A stretch of DNA of 28,607 nt. Origin: a virus. Positions within the stretch are counted from its first letter, which is position 1. Every line of letters starts with the position of its first letter. The stretch spans positions 1-28,607 of the IMG/VR virus record IMGVR_UViG_3300047386_000147; one strand, written 5' to 3'. The notes beneath the pieces are model-generated. The model worked only from the letters and a program-made list of their open reading frames with translations, was not told the DNA's origin and ran no database searches. The translations under genes were made by a program, and so were the position numbers. Shown piece after piece: positions 1 through 4,849 of this stretch.

Positions 1-56
1 AAAACGTCGTGTTGAGTTAGGTTGCTAAAGTTACAAATGCCTTCTATTACTGCCAT
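1..56 (-). CDS. Leftward gene, 5' end only (partial)
   Basis: The first 18 codons read MAVIEGICNFSNLTQHDV and run off the left edge of the window. The start is chosen because a GGAG ribosome site lies about 9 bases upstream of this ATG, and a strong promoter lies just behind it. An earlier in-frame-looking ATG near 107 gives only a 25-codon frame that stops at once, so it is not used. Too little is visible to assign a family. The beginning loosely recalls phage single-stranded-DNA-binding OB-fold proteins, but that is a guess. Confidence 0.6.
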   Translation of the reverse strand, partial: MAVIEGICNFSNLTQHDV

Positions 57-88
57 TGGAATAATCTCCGTTTTTTACTTGGGTTGCA

Positions 89-105
89 ACTAGATCATGT
101 CTAGT
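89..105. promoter_or_regulatory. Operator-like dyad at the leftward start site
   Basis: ACTAGA-TCATG-TCTAGT is a perfect 6-base inverted repeat with a 5-base spacer. It lies about 10 bases downstream of the -10 box at 115-120, over the expected transcription start. That is a usual place for a repressor site. The palindrome GTTGCAAC overlaps its edge at 83-90 and recurs at 3498-3505. Confidence 0.45.
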
Positions 106-114
106 CATACTAAT

Positions 115-123
115 ATTATACCA
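115..123 (-). promoter_or_regulatory. Extended -10 promoter, leftward
   Basis: Read on the minus strand, TGGTATAAT is a perfect TATAAT with the upstream TG of an extended -10 promoter. No good -35 box is present at 17-18 bases (the best is TTAGCC), as often tolerated for extended -10 promoters. It lies just after the stop of the gene ending at 130 and points at the partial gene starting at 56, so it begins a new leftward unit. Confidence 0.65.
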
Positions 124-129
124 CATCAT

Positions 130-318
130 TTAATCGAAGGCTAATACAAAGTTGCCTTCTACTGGCATATTAGGATCGTTCACAGTGTAAGTAAAGTAAG
201 AAATCCTAGCTGCATTGATTGTTTGACAGTCTTCGTCTCCAGAACTAAAGGCTACCTGTTGGTCTAAATAACAATCAGGCATACGCTGTAAAACTTCCAA
301 TAATTGTTTGTAAGTCAC
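130..318 (-). CDS. Small phage protein of unknown function
   Basis: A 62-residue acidic protein starting (M)TYKQLLEVLQRMP. A GTG start at 318 is chosen because AGAGGA lies 8 bases upstream and the previous gene stops only one base before it. Extending to 351 would overlap that gene by 32 bases with no better ribosome site. The opening, a short helix with the pattern LLxxLQxxP followed by an acidic beta-rich part, is common among small conserved phage proteins. No function is known to me. It is the last gene of the leftward operon. Confidence 0.65.
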   Translation of the reverse strand: MTYKQLLEVLQRMPDCYLDQQVAFSSGDEDCQTINAARISYFTYTVNDPNMPVEGNFVLAFD

Positions 319-319
319 G

Positions 320-574
320 TTAGTCGTCCTCTGGTGTTGGAAATGGATCACTGGCTTTCTCTAGGAACAGTTCAAAGTCAGACCTACTGATCTTCACACT
401 GTCGCTAGGAGCCTCTCTAGTGTCCATCTCGAGCTTTAAAACAAAAGGTATACCACCATAAGGGTCACACCTCATAATCTCGTTAGCGACGTCTCTAGCC
501 TCACTGTAGCCAAGGCGATAGATGGAGTAGTCACCACCGGTTATTTCGTACACACTAAACTCGTCTTTAATCAT
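320..574 (-). CDS. Hypothetical acidic protein
   Basis: An 84-residue protein starting MIKDEFSVYEITGG and ending in a Pro/Asp-rich tail (FPTPEDD). AGGAG lies about 11 bases before the ATG. It is followed after one base by the next leftward gene. Its upstream side is unusual for this operon: instead of overlapping its neighbour it is preceded by a roughly 100-base gap filled with short tandem repeats (595-673). I do not recognise the family. Confidence 0.7.
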   Translation of the reverse strand: MIKDEFSVYEITGGDYSIYRLGYSEARDVANEIMRCDPYGGIPFVLKLEMDTREAPSDSVKISRSDFELFLEKASDPFPTPEDD

Positions 575-594
575 ACTTAAGTTGTCTCCTGGTG

Positions 595-673
595 TATTAC
601 AGAAGTACTACAGGAGTACTAATGTAGTTTACTACTATGTTTTACTACTTCTGTTTACTACTAAGGTACTACT
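595..673. repeat. Tandem TACT(AC) repeats, iteron- or operator-like
   Basis: Seven copies of a short motif (TATTAC, then TACTAC/TACTAA) start at 595, 606, 617, 630, 643, 656 and 667. The spacings are 11, 11, 13, 13, 13 and 11 bases. The central three share the longer core GTTTACTACT or GTTTTACTACT. The array fills the only real gap within the leftward operon and touches the stop codon of the upstream gene. Regular spacing near one helical turn suggests cooperative protein binding, such as an operator, a replication site or a partition-like site. No protein partner can be named. Confidence 0.6.
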
Positions 674-862
674 TTAGTAGAGGGTATCAGAATCATCATC
701 ATTTGTCAAGAATAAATCTTCAGTAATAGTACCAATGCTGTCAACATTAGTATCTATGGATGAAAATAAACAGTTGTTGCATAGGTCTAGAAACTCTCCG
801 TGGTTGTCTTTTTTTAACATTTCTTTTTCTTCTAAGATTCTATCACATGCTTTACATCTCAT
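674..862 (-). CDS. Small Zn-knuckle protein
   Basis: A 62-residue protein with two CxxC pairs, C3/C6 and C28/C31, which look like one four-cysteine zinc site. The C-terminal half is acidic (a D/E/S/T-rich tail ending DDDSDTLY). The ATG overlaps the TGA of the upstream gene as ATGA, which indicates translational coupling. Small zinc-ribbon proteins in phage early operons are often regulators or host-binding factors, but nothing here fixes a target. Its stop codon abuts the tandem repeat array. Confidence 0.7.
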   Translation of the reverse strand: MRCKACDRILEEKEMLKKDNHGEFLDLCNNCLFSSIDTNVDSIGTITEDLFLTNDDDSDTLY

Positions 863-1056
863 ATGTTTTTCCAGTTGTCCCCATAAATATCTAGCATATT
901 ACGCTCAAGATCAGCTTTAGACATCTTTTGCAAGTCCCCTTTGACCTTAAGGCGAAACATTTCTATTTCATATTCCTCAATCATAGCCATCATGTAGTCC
1001 ATCTCAGCAGCACTGAAGTAGTCCGTTGGGTCTGGTGGTATCATTTGTTCGACCAT
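859..1056 (-). CDS. Hypothetical helical protein
   Basis: A 65-residue, Met-rich, mostly helical protein (MVEQMIPPDPTDYF at the start, then a long amphipathic helix). It shares a TAATG junction with the upstream gene and an ATGA junction with the downstream Zn-knuckle gene. No domain is recognised. Confidence 0.65.
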   Translation of the reverse strand: MVEQMIPPDPTDYFSAAEMDYMMAMIEEYEIEMFRLKVKGDLQKMSKADLERNMLDIYGDNWKNI

Positions 1057-1313
1057 TACTTGTTGCCTCTTGTTAAGTACTTAAGGTGATTTATAGAGTC
1101 TGCCAGTTGTTGCATTCGCTCTAGTTTTTGCCGGTGTTGTTCGTTTAGGTCTTCCACTGTTAACTGTAATTTAGTCATAGCAGTGTTCATACGTCCATAA
1201 TCAGGTTCAGCGTCAGGGTCATACTCAGGTTCGACATAGTGTTTATAAATACCTTTGCCTTCTAACCTGTCGTAATAGTCATCATGCCAAACGTCTGCTG
1301 TTTCTCTTGTCAT
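1056..1313 (-). CDS. Hypothetical protein with C-terminal coiled coil
   Basis: An 85-residue protein. The first half is rich in Asp, Tyr and Glu. From about residue 45 onward it is a long amphipathic helix with leucines at heptad-like spacing, so dimerisation is likely. AAGGAG lies 9 bases before the ATG, inside the end of the sigma-region-4-like gene. I do not recognise the family. Confidence 0.7.
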   Translation of the reverse strand: MTRETADVWHDDYYDRLEGKGIYKHYVEPEYDPDAEPDYGRMNTAMTKLQLTVEDLNEQHRQKLERMQQLADSINHLKYLTRGNK

Positions 1314-1315
1314 CT

Positions 1316-1480
1316 TTAGTTCTCCTTTGCTCCTACGTACTTCTTGAGCCTATCAGATTGCTTTAATTTTTTCAATGCCTGGTATTCAGTTTGTTGCACT
1401 TCAGCACGTGTAATATTTAACACTTTTGCAACTTCCTCCTGAGTCATAAAGTAGTCGCCTACGTGGCTACGTTTCTTCAT
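1316..1480 (-). CDS. Sigma-70 region 4-like HTH mini-protein
   Basis: A 54-residue frame whose residues 10-41 follow sigma-70 region 4.2 closely. It has YFMTQEEVAKVLNITRAEV followed by QQTEYQALKKLK, where E. coli RpoD has a -35-binding helix-turn-helix of the form LEEVGKxFxVTRERIRQIE followed by ALRKLR. There is no region 2, so this cannot be a full sigma factor. Positions equal to E. coli E585 and R588, which touch the -35 box, are Ala and Gln here, while R584 is kept. It overlaps the methyltransferase-like gene as ATGA and feeds into the next gene. Likely roles (inference) are a small promoter-binding regulator or a decoy that engages RNA polymerase. Confidence 0.8.
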   Translation of the reverse strand: MKKRSHVGDYFMTQEEVAKVLNITRAEVQQTEYQALKKLKQSDRLKKYVGAKEN

Positions 1481-2067
1481 AGATTGCCCCACTGGTCTGC
1501 CATTGCTTCCGCAATGCCCTCAAAGGTAGTGCTTCTGATCTTCCATCTGTCAGCACTAGGTGGTAAGTAATGAATTCTTTGCTGTTGGTTCTTCGGTAGT
1601 TTGTCCATTATTTCTTTGACATTGTTGGTCTCAGTCAACGACGGTAAGTTGTGCAACCAAAGGCCTGTTTTCTTTGACTCAGGATGTCCAAACATCCAAG
1701 GCTGTACGTATTGCGTAGGCTTAAAGGGTAAGACACCTACAGGATTCTCCATACATACAAACCTAGCGTTTTCTTTTGCAGTCTCCCAAAGCTCTCTGGT
1801 CCACTCTATGGCCTTTAGTCTCTCGTCATGCTTTGGCATACCTTGACCGTACCAAGCGTTTCCAGAGACAGCTAAAGCTGTGCAAGGTGGATGCATTATA
1901 ATTATGTCCCATTGCTCTCGTTTCATTACTCCAATGCAATCTTCTTCGTAATGCTTTGGTGATTCATCGTCTGCGGGTAATAGATCACATGACCACGCAT
2001 CATGTCCTAAAGCTGCAAAGGCTTCTCTTACTCTCCCTGAATATTCACAAGCGACCAAAACTCTCAT
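1477..2067 (-). CDS. Cytosine-C5 DNA methyltransferase-like protein
   Basis: A 196-residue protein with a SAM-binding start (VLVACEYSGRVREAF, residues 3-17) and the catalytic PPCT of C5 methyltransferases at 60-63, with C62 as the nucleophile. It also has an ENP motif (107-109, equivalent to ENV) and a C-terminal FEGIAEAMADQW helix resembling the last MTase motif. It is far shorter than usual C5 enzymes (300 or more residues) and has little room for a target-recognition domain. It may be relaxed in specificity or need a partner. Homologues of this short form occur in many phages. It probably protects phage DNA from restriction or marks it. It starts within the ATGA junction with the small membrane gene upstream. 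Confidence 0.75.
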   Translation of the reverse strand: MRVLVACEYSGRVREAFAALGHDAWSCDLLPADDESPKHYEEDCIGVMKREQWDIIIMHPPCTALAVSGNAWYGQGMPKHDERLKAIEWTRELWETAKENARFVCMENPVGVLPFKPTQYVQPWMFGHPESKKTGLWLHNLPSLTETNNVKEIMDKLPKNQQQRIHYLPPSADRWKIRSTTFEGIAEAMADQWGNL

Positions 2068-2189
2068 TTCCTGGTTGCTCCCTTTGGTTTAGTTGTGAAT
2101 CTCTCATAAAGTGAACACATGGCCCACCAAAAGCCAACACCTATTATTAGTAATGCTATGTCCCAACATGGCTGCCATTGTTCAAACAT
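2064..2189 (-). CDS. Single-pass small membrane protein
   Basis: A 41-residue frame. MFEQWQPCWD is followed by a hydrophobic segment (residues 10-26, IALLIIGVGFWWAM region) and a basic tail (KPKGATRK). This gives one membrane helix with a positively charged C-terminus. AGGAG lies 9 bases upstream. The start lies within the end of the gene before it, and its stop forms ATGA with the methyltransferase-like gene, so it fits the operon exactly. The position in the early operon, away from the holin cluster, suggests a host-envelope or superinfection role rather than lysis. That is inference. Confidence 0.7.
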   Translation of the reverse strand: MFEQWQPCWDIALLIIGVGFWWAMCSLYERFTTKPKGATRK

Positions 2190-2403
2190 TGTCTAAAACT
2201 CCTATAGCCTGTGCAAACTCTCTACGTGTGTTAAAGTCCTCCAAGGCGTCACCTACGTCGCTGTAGATCAACATGTTGCCTACGTAGTCCCCATCTTGAC
2301 GCCACACAATGTGTGCGTTGTTTATGTCTGAGTAGCCACAGTAAACTTTTGTTTTACCGTTGTACATGTCAAAGCTTGTGAAGTAATCTACTGATGATTT
2401 CAT
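2182..2403 (-). CDS. Hypothetical protein
   Basis: A 73-residue protein rich in Asp, Tyr and Val, predicted mixed beta then alpha (MKSSVDYFTSFDMYNGKT at the start, FNTRREFAQAIGVLDN at the end). It begins in an ATGA overlap with the upstream gene and overlaps the small membrane gene downstream. No family recognised. Confidence 0.65.
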   Translation of the reverse strand: MKSSVDYFTSFDMYNGKTKVYCGYSDINNAHIVWRQDGDYVGNMLIYSDVGDALEDFNTRREFAQAIGVLDNV

Positions 2404-2636
2404 GACACTAGTTCCTCAATGTCTGACTGTGGCACCTCGTAAGCTTCAGCACCTTGTAGCCATTGGTTGATATGTTTGGTTGTAGTTGGGCTGAACTTCT
2501 TTTGTGTGCGTATGTACCCTCTGTTTGGTAGCCATGCTGCTACCGGTGTTTCATAGCTAAAGAGAATGTCCATTGATCCAGTGTGTAGATCATAGGTGAC
2601 CTGTGTTGTGTTGCTGCCTAGTTGCTTAAGTTTCAT
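2400..2636 (-). CDS. Conserved small phage protein of unknown function
   Basis: A 78-residue protein starting MKLKQLGSNTTQVTY and containing LFSYETPVAAW and KHINQWL. This pattern (a short beta-rich protein with FSYxTPVAA and a C-terminal HINxWL helix) recurs in many phages without an assigned function. The start at 2636 is preferred over a frame extension to 2684 because it has GGAG 9 bases upstream and an exact ATGA overlap with the previous gene. Confidence 0.7.
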   Translation of the reverse strand: MKLKQLGSNTTQVTYDLHTGSMDILFSYETPVAAWLPNRGYIRTQKKFSPTTTKHINQWLQGAEAYEVPQSDIEELVS

Positions 2637-2845
2637 GCTGTAATTACTCCAGTGTAAAAGTCTGATTTTCTGTTGACGTACCACAGTGCCTCTTCTTCAT
2701 TGTTAAATATGTACTGATATAACACTGGTGACATATGGTGTCCGTGTTTGTGGTACTCGTACAGTTTGCCATTGTCAAGCACTAGTTTGACTCTTGCTGT
2801 GTGTCCGTTGTAGCCGTCTGGCCTGTTCGCATAACATACGATCAT
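2633..2845 (-). CDS. Hypothetical protein
   Basis: A 70-residue protein, His- and Tyr-rich in the middle (YEYHKHGHHM), predicted beta-rich at the start. GGAG lies 8 bases before the ATG. It is ATGA-coupled on both sides. The clustered histidines could bind metal, but the pattern matches no family I know. Confidence 0.65.
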   Translation of the reverse strand: MIVCYANRPDGYNGHTARVKLVLDNGKLYEYHKHGHHMSPVLYQYIFNNEEEALWYVNRKSDFYTGVITA

Positions 2846-3012
2846 TGTGTTGTCTCCAATTTAGGTATTTTTGCTCCACGTCTACGTAATACAACACCAT
2901 GTAATAGAATGTGTGTCCTTGTCATGTATTCAGTAGGATTTGTCATGCTCTCTTGTATCGCGTGTGTAGGTAATACCACCAGTAAAGATAAATACTGCTG
3001 TTTAGCTGTCAT
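2842..3012 (-). CDS. Small basic hypothetical protein
   Basis: A 56-residue frame starting MTAKQQYLSLLVVLPTHAIQ and ending in a basic stretch (VVLRRRGAKIPK). It has an AGGAG site 8 bases upstream and ATGA overlaps with both neighbours, exactly like the rest of the operon. The frame fills what would otherwise be a gap of about 160 bases. No homologue is recognised. The amphipathic first helix plus Arg/Lys tail would suit a nucleic-acid- or membrane-surface-binding peptide (inference). Confidence 0.6.
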   Translation of the reverse strand: MTAKQQYLSLLVVLPTHAIQESMTNPTEYMTRTHILLHGVVLRRRGAKIPKLETTQ

Positions 3013-3203
3013 ACCTCCAGCTCCTCTAGTGCTTCCAGTGCTTCTGTAAATGCCTCTTGTTCAGTCTCTAGACCGTAGCAAGTGAATGCATGGAAATCTA
3101 CCCACTGTCCTCCAATAGGTGTTTGAAAGTTGAACATGGAGTTTTCGTTCCACTCAATGCGTACATGTCCATGTGTCTCGTGTTCTAACTCTAAGTATTT
3201 CAT
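3009..3203 (-). CDS. Hypothetical acidic protein, first gene of the leftward operon
   Basis: A 64-residue protein (MKYLELEHETHGHVRIEW at the start) with a Glu-rich C-terminal helix. GGAG lies 9 bases before the ATG. It is the promoter-proximal gene of the leftward operon, beside the 569-base non-coding region. No family recognised. A clear leftward -35/-10 pair in front of it was not found. Confidence 0.65.
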   Translation of the reverse strand: MKYLELEHETHGHVRIEWNENSMFNFQTPIGGQWVDFHAFTCYGLETEQEAFTEALEALEELEV

Positions 3204-3430
3204 GTTGTGGTGCTCCGTTGTGTTTGCTGATGTATTTACTTTAGGTGCAACACTTGCTGTAGTCCAATATTAGTTTTGAATACTGAATCACAAAGTCATT
3301 TAGTTTATGAATAACTATTGACAATGCCTGGTGTTTGGTGTACTCGCGTGCGCCTACGTATAAATATAAGTAGTGACTAGAGGGACCAACATAAGCTCAC
3401 ACACTTGTCAACCCAGCACACCAACAAAAG

Positions 3431-3439
3431 TTATCCACA
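3431..3439 (+). promoter_or_regulatory. DnaA box
   Basis: TTATCCACA matches the strongest E. coli DnaA box exactly. A nine-base match can arise by chance, but this one lies in the only large non-coding region. A one-mismatch relative, TTATTCATA, lies on the minus strand at 3306-3314. It suggests that host DnaA may act at phage replication or transcription here. Confidence 0.5.
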
Positions 3440-3450
3440 GGTTGTCCCCA

Positions 3451-3469
3451 TGTTGCACCTCATGCAACA
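3451..3469. repeat. Inverted repeat, 7-base arms
   Basis: TGTTGCA-CCTCA-TGCAACA is a perfect dyad 11 bases after the DnaA box. Thirty bases further on, GTTGCAAC (3498-3505) repeats the half-site core as a palindrome, and the same 8-mer occurs at 83-90 beside the leftward promoter. A shared regulator recognising TTGCAA-type sites would explain this. Confidence 0.45.
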
Positions 3470-3530
3470 ACTATGCCAGCTTCAAGGGCTAACATGAGTT
3501 GCAACCCGTGTCAACTGGTAAAACTACGGC

Positions 3531-3559
3531 TTGACTTCTTTGGTTTCCTGGTGTAAACT
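3531..3559 (+). promoter_or_regulatory. Possible rightward promoter (weaker)
   Basis: TTGACT and TAAACT are separated by exactly 17 bases. The -35 is 5/6 and the -10 is 4/6 to consensus. It would add an upstream start to the rightward unit that begins at 3773. Confidence 0.35.
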
Positions 3560-3669
3560 TGAGGCGGGGGCCCCTGTTGCCACTGTATAATTATAGTTGT
3601 AGCCACCTACGTACAAAATAGGGCAAAATTAGAAAAAATAACGGTAATTACTGCTTATGTAACCTCTTG

Positions 3670-3683
3670 TTTACACTAGTAAA
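3670..3683. repeat. Inverted repeat upstream of main rightward promoter
   Basis: TTTAC-ACTA-GTAAA is a dyad 32 bases upstream of the -35 box at 3716. The half-site TTTAC is the same as in the GTTTACTACT units at 627-662, and ACTACTACT follows at once. One protein might bind both places. Confidence 0.35.
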
Positions 3684-3715
3684 ACTACTACTTTGTAAAA
3701 TAACTAAAAAATAAC

Positions 3716-3744
3716 TTGACTTTTATGTAAACTTATGTTATACT
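3716..3744 (+). promoter_or_regulatory. Sigma-70-type promoter for packaging genes
   Basis: TTGACT, then exactly 17 bases, then TATACT, each 5/6 to consensus. Transcription should start near 3751, just before the first rightward gene at 3773. The palindrome ACTATAGT (3742-3749) overlaps the -10 and start site and is also present at the second promoter near 9595. Confidence 0.75.
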
Positions 3745-3772
3745 ATAGTTGTAATTAGGGATAATTTATGTT

Positions 3773-4156
3773 ATGACCGACGTTGTTAAAAAAAGAGGTC
3801 GTGGTAGACCCCGTAAGTCAGAAGTAGCTGCTGTAAAACCTGGAAACAAGGGTGTAGTAGGCCGACCAAAGGGTGACGCAGCAATAATCAATGAATACAA
3901 AGCACGTATGTTGGCTTCACCTAAGTCACGTAGGGTGCTAGAGACTATTTTTGATGCTGCTTTGGACAACGACCATAAGAATCAGGCTGCTGCTTGGAAA
4001 CTTGTGATGGACCGTATATTACCTGTAGGTGCTTTTGAAAAAGACGTAGTAAAAGACACTGGTAGAAACGCTATTCAGATCAACATTAGTGGCGTAGGTA
4101 CTGCAGAGGTGTCAACACCTGACATTATAGAAGGAGAAGTAGTAGATGAGTCTTAA
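3773..4156 (+). CDS. AT-hook DNA-binding protein, candidate small terminase subunit
   Basis: A 127-residue protein. It begins with a strong AT-hook-like motif (KKRGRGRPRKS, residues 6-16) and a second GRPKG (31-35), which should bind the minor groove of AT-rich DNA. A helical core follows (residues 37-82, with AAWKLVMDRILPVGAFE), then an acidic C-terminus. The core resembles small proteins found next to phage terminases whose helices end in LxxDRILP. Position (first gene, two genes before the large terminase) and DNA binding support a small-terminase role, but typical HTH features are not plain. AGGG lies 12 bases before the ATG. An ATGTTATGA mini-frame overlaps just upstream. Confidence 0.6.
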   Translation: MTDVVKKRGRGRPRKSEVAAVKPGNKGVVGRPKGDAAIINEYKARMLASPKSRRVLETIFDAALDNDHKNQAAAWKLVMDRILPVGAFEKDVVKDTGRNAIQINISGVGTAEVSTPDIIEGEVVDES

Positions 4157-4496
4157 GTACTTCACTAGAGAAGAATTTGACTGTCAGGTTACTGGTACAA
4201 ACAACATGGAACGAGAGTTTCTAGAGAAGTTAGACGAGTTACGTGAGGCATGTGGTTTTCCTTTTGAAGTCACGAGTGGCTATAGGCATCCAACTAAGCA
4301 TCCTATAGAGGCTAAGAAAGACGTACCTGGTACTCACGCACAAGGCATCGCGGCAGACATAAAAATAACAAATGCCGCTGATCGCCTAACTATTGTGACC
4401 AAAGCCATTGAACTTAAGTTTACTGGCATAGGTATTGACAAAGGTTTTGTACACGTGGACACGCGTGGTACTACTCCTGTTATGTGGACGTACTAA
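4146..4496 (+). CDS. M15 family peptidase, probable endolysin
   Basis: A 116-residue single-domain protein with the M15 (VanY/D-Ala-D-Ala carboxypeptidase-like, M15A type) pattern. It has SGYRHP at 44-49, H64 and D71 within GTHAQGIAAD, and H103/D105 in FVHVD. H64, D71 and H103 are the expected zinc ligands, with D105 beside the last. It should cut peptide cross-links of host peptidoglycan. There is no signal peptide, so it would need the holin encoded near 16397 to reach the wall. GGAG lies 9 bases before the ATG. It overlaps the upstream gene by 11 bases. The location between terminase genes, far from the holin, is a split lysis arrangement. Confidence 0.85.
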   Translation: MSLKYFTREEFDCQVTGTNNMEREFLEKLDELREACGFPFEVTSGYRHPTKHPIEAKKDVPGTHAQGIAADIKITNAADRLTIVTKAIELKFTGIGIDKGFVHVDTRGTTPVMWTY

Positions 4497-4849
4497 TGTT
4501 ATACACAAAGAACAAGAACCTAACGGACACCAGTACGCAGACAATTGTTACTATTCCTAACGGTTACGTAGCACACTGGAACATGGCTTTTGTAGCTAAC
4601 CTTCACAATGCTACGAATGACATTACGTTGTTTGTAGATAAGCCTAGTCCTACTCCAGATGTATATATCTACAACGGGACAAACATATCCTCAAAGGAAA
4701 ACCTGTTGATTGATGGTAATGCAACCTTTGTTTTACAACCAGGAGACATTATTAAGGCATCTAGTGGTAGTGCAGGTAACGTAGAAGTAGTAGTTACGTT
4801 TGATTTGTTAGAAGCACCAGTAGTGTTTAATAATTTTAATGGATCTTAA
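4496..4849 (+). CDS. Small beta-rich protein, probably structural
   Basis: A 117-residue protein with alternating hydrophobic strands and many Thr, Asn and Val (TIVTIPNGYVAHW, ITLFVDKP, ATFVLQPGDIIKAS). It looks like one beta-sandwich of the sort used for decoration or fibre tips. The ATG at 4496 overlaps the preceding stop as TAATG. A GTG at 4484 would extend it by four codons without a ribosome site. Its end overlaps the large terminase by 11 bases. No family is recognised. A virion decoration role is inference. Confidence 0.6.
   Translation: MLYTKNKNLTDTSTQTIVTIPNGYVAHWNMAFVANLHNATNDITLFVDKPSPTPDVYIYNGTNISSKENLLIDGNATFVLQPGDIIKASSGSAGNVEVVVTFDLLEAPVVFNNFNGS

Larger units (their letters stand above)
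3204..3772. other. Divergent non-coding control region, possible origin
   Basis: This is the largest gap in the window and separates leftward from rightward genes. No frame with a ribosome site was found in it. It holds a perfect DnaA box, inverted repeats, a short direct repeat (CCTACGTAYAAA at 3353-3364 and 3606-3617), a GC island in AT-rich surroundings, a strong rightward promoter at its end and a weaker one upstream. The last 160 bases are very AT-rich. It could combine promoters, a replication start and, being next to the terminase genes, a packaging site. Confidence 0.6.

Noticed and set aside
318-351. N-terminal extension of the gene ending at 130
   Set aside because: It needs a GTG at 351 with a 32-base overlap and no better ribosome site. 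The GTG at 318 has AGAGGA at correct spacing.
735-920. Plus-strand 61-codon frame opposite the Zn-knuckle gene
   Set aside because: It is isolated on the opposite strand of a tightly coupled leftward operon, with no promoter or ribosome site.
1601-1846. Plus-strand 81-codon frame inside the methyltransferase-like gene
   Set aside because: It lies opposite a gene with clear catalytic motifs, has no ribosome site and has no neighbour on that strand.
3335-3364. TTGGTG-18-TATAAA as another rightward promoter
   Set aside because: The -35 matches only 3 of 6, the spacing is 18, and the -10 coincides with the CCTACGTATAAA repeat, so it may be chance.
3406-3411. Perfect TTGACA on the minus strand as a -35 for the leftward operon
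   Set aside because: No acceptable -10 lies 16-18 bases downstream. The nearest (TATGTT) is only 12 away. The leftward promoter remains unresolved.
3452-3496. Fifteen-codon plus-strand mini-frame after the DnaA box, resembling a leader peptide
   Set aside because: There is no ribosome site and it coincides with the inverted repeat, so codon content is explained by the palindrome.
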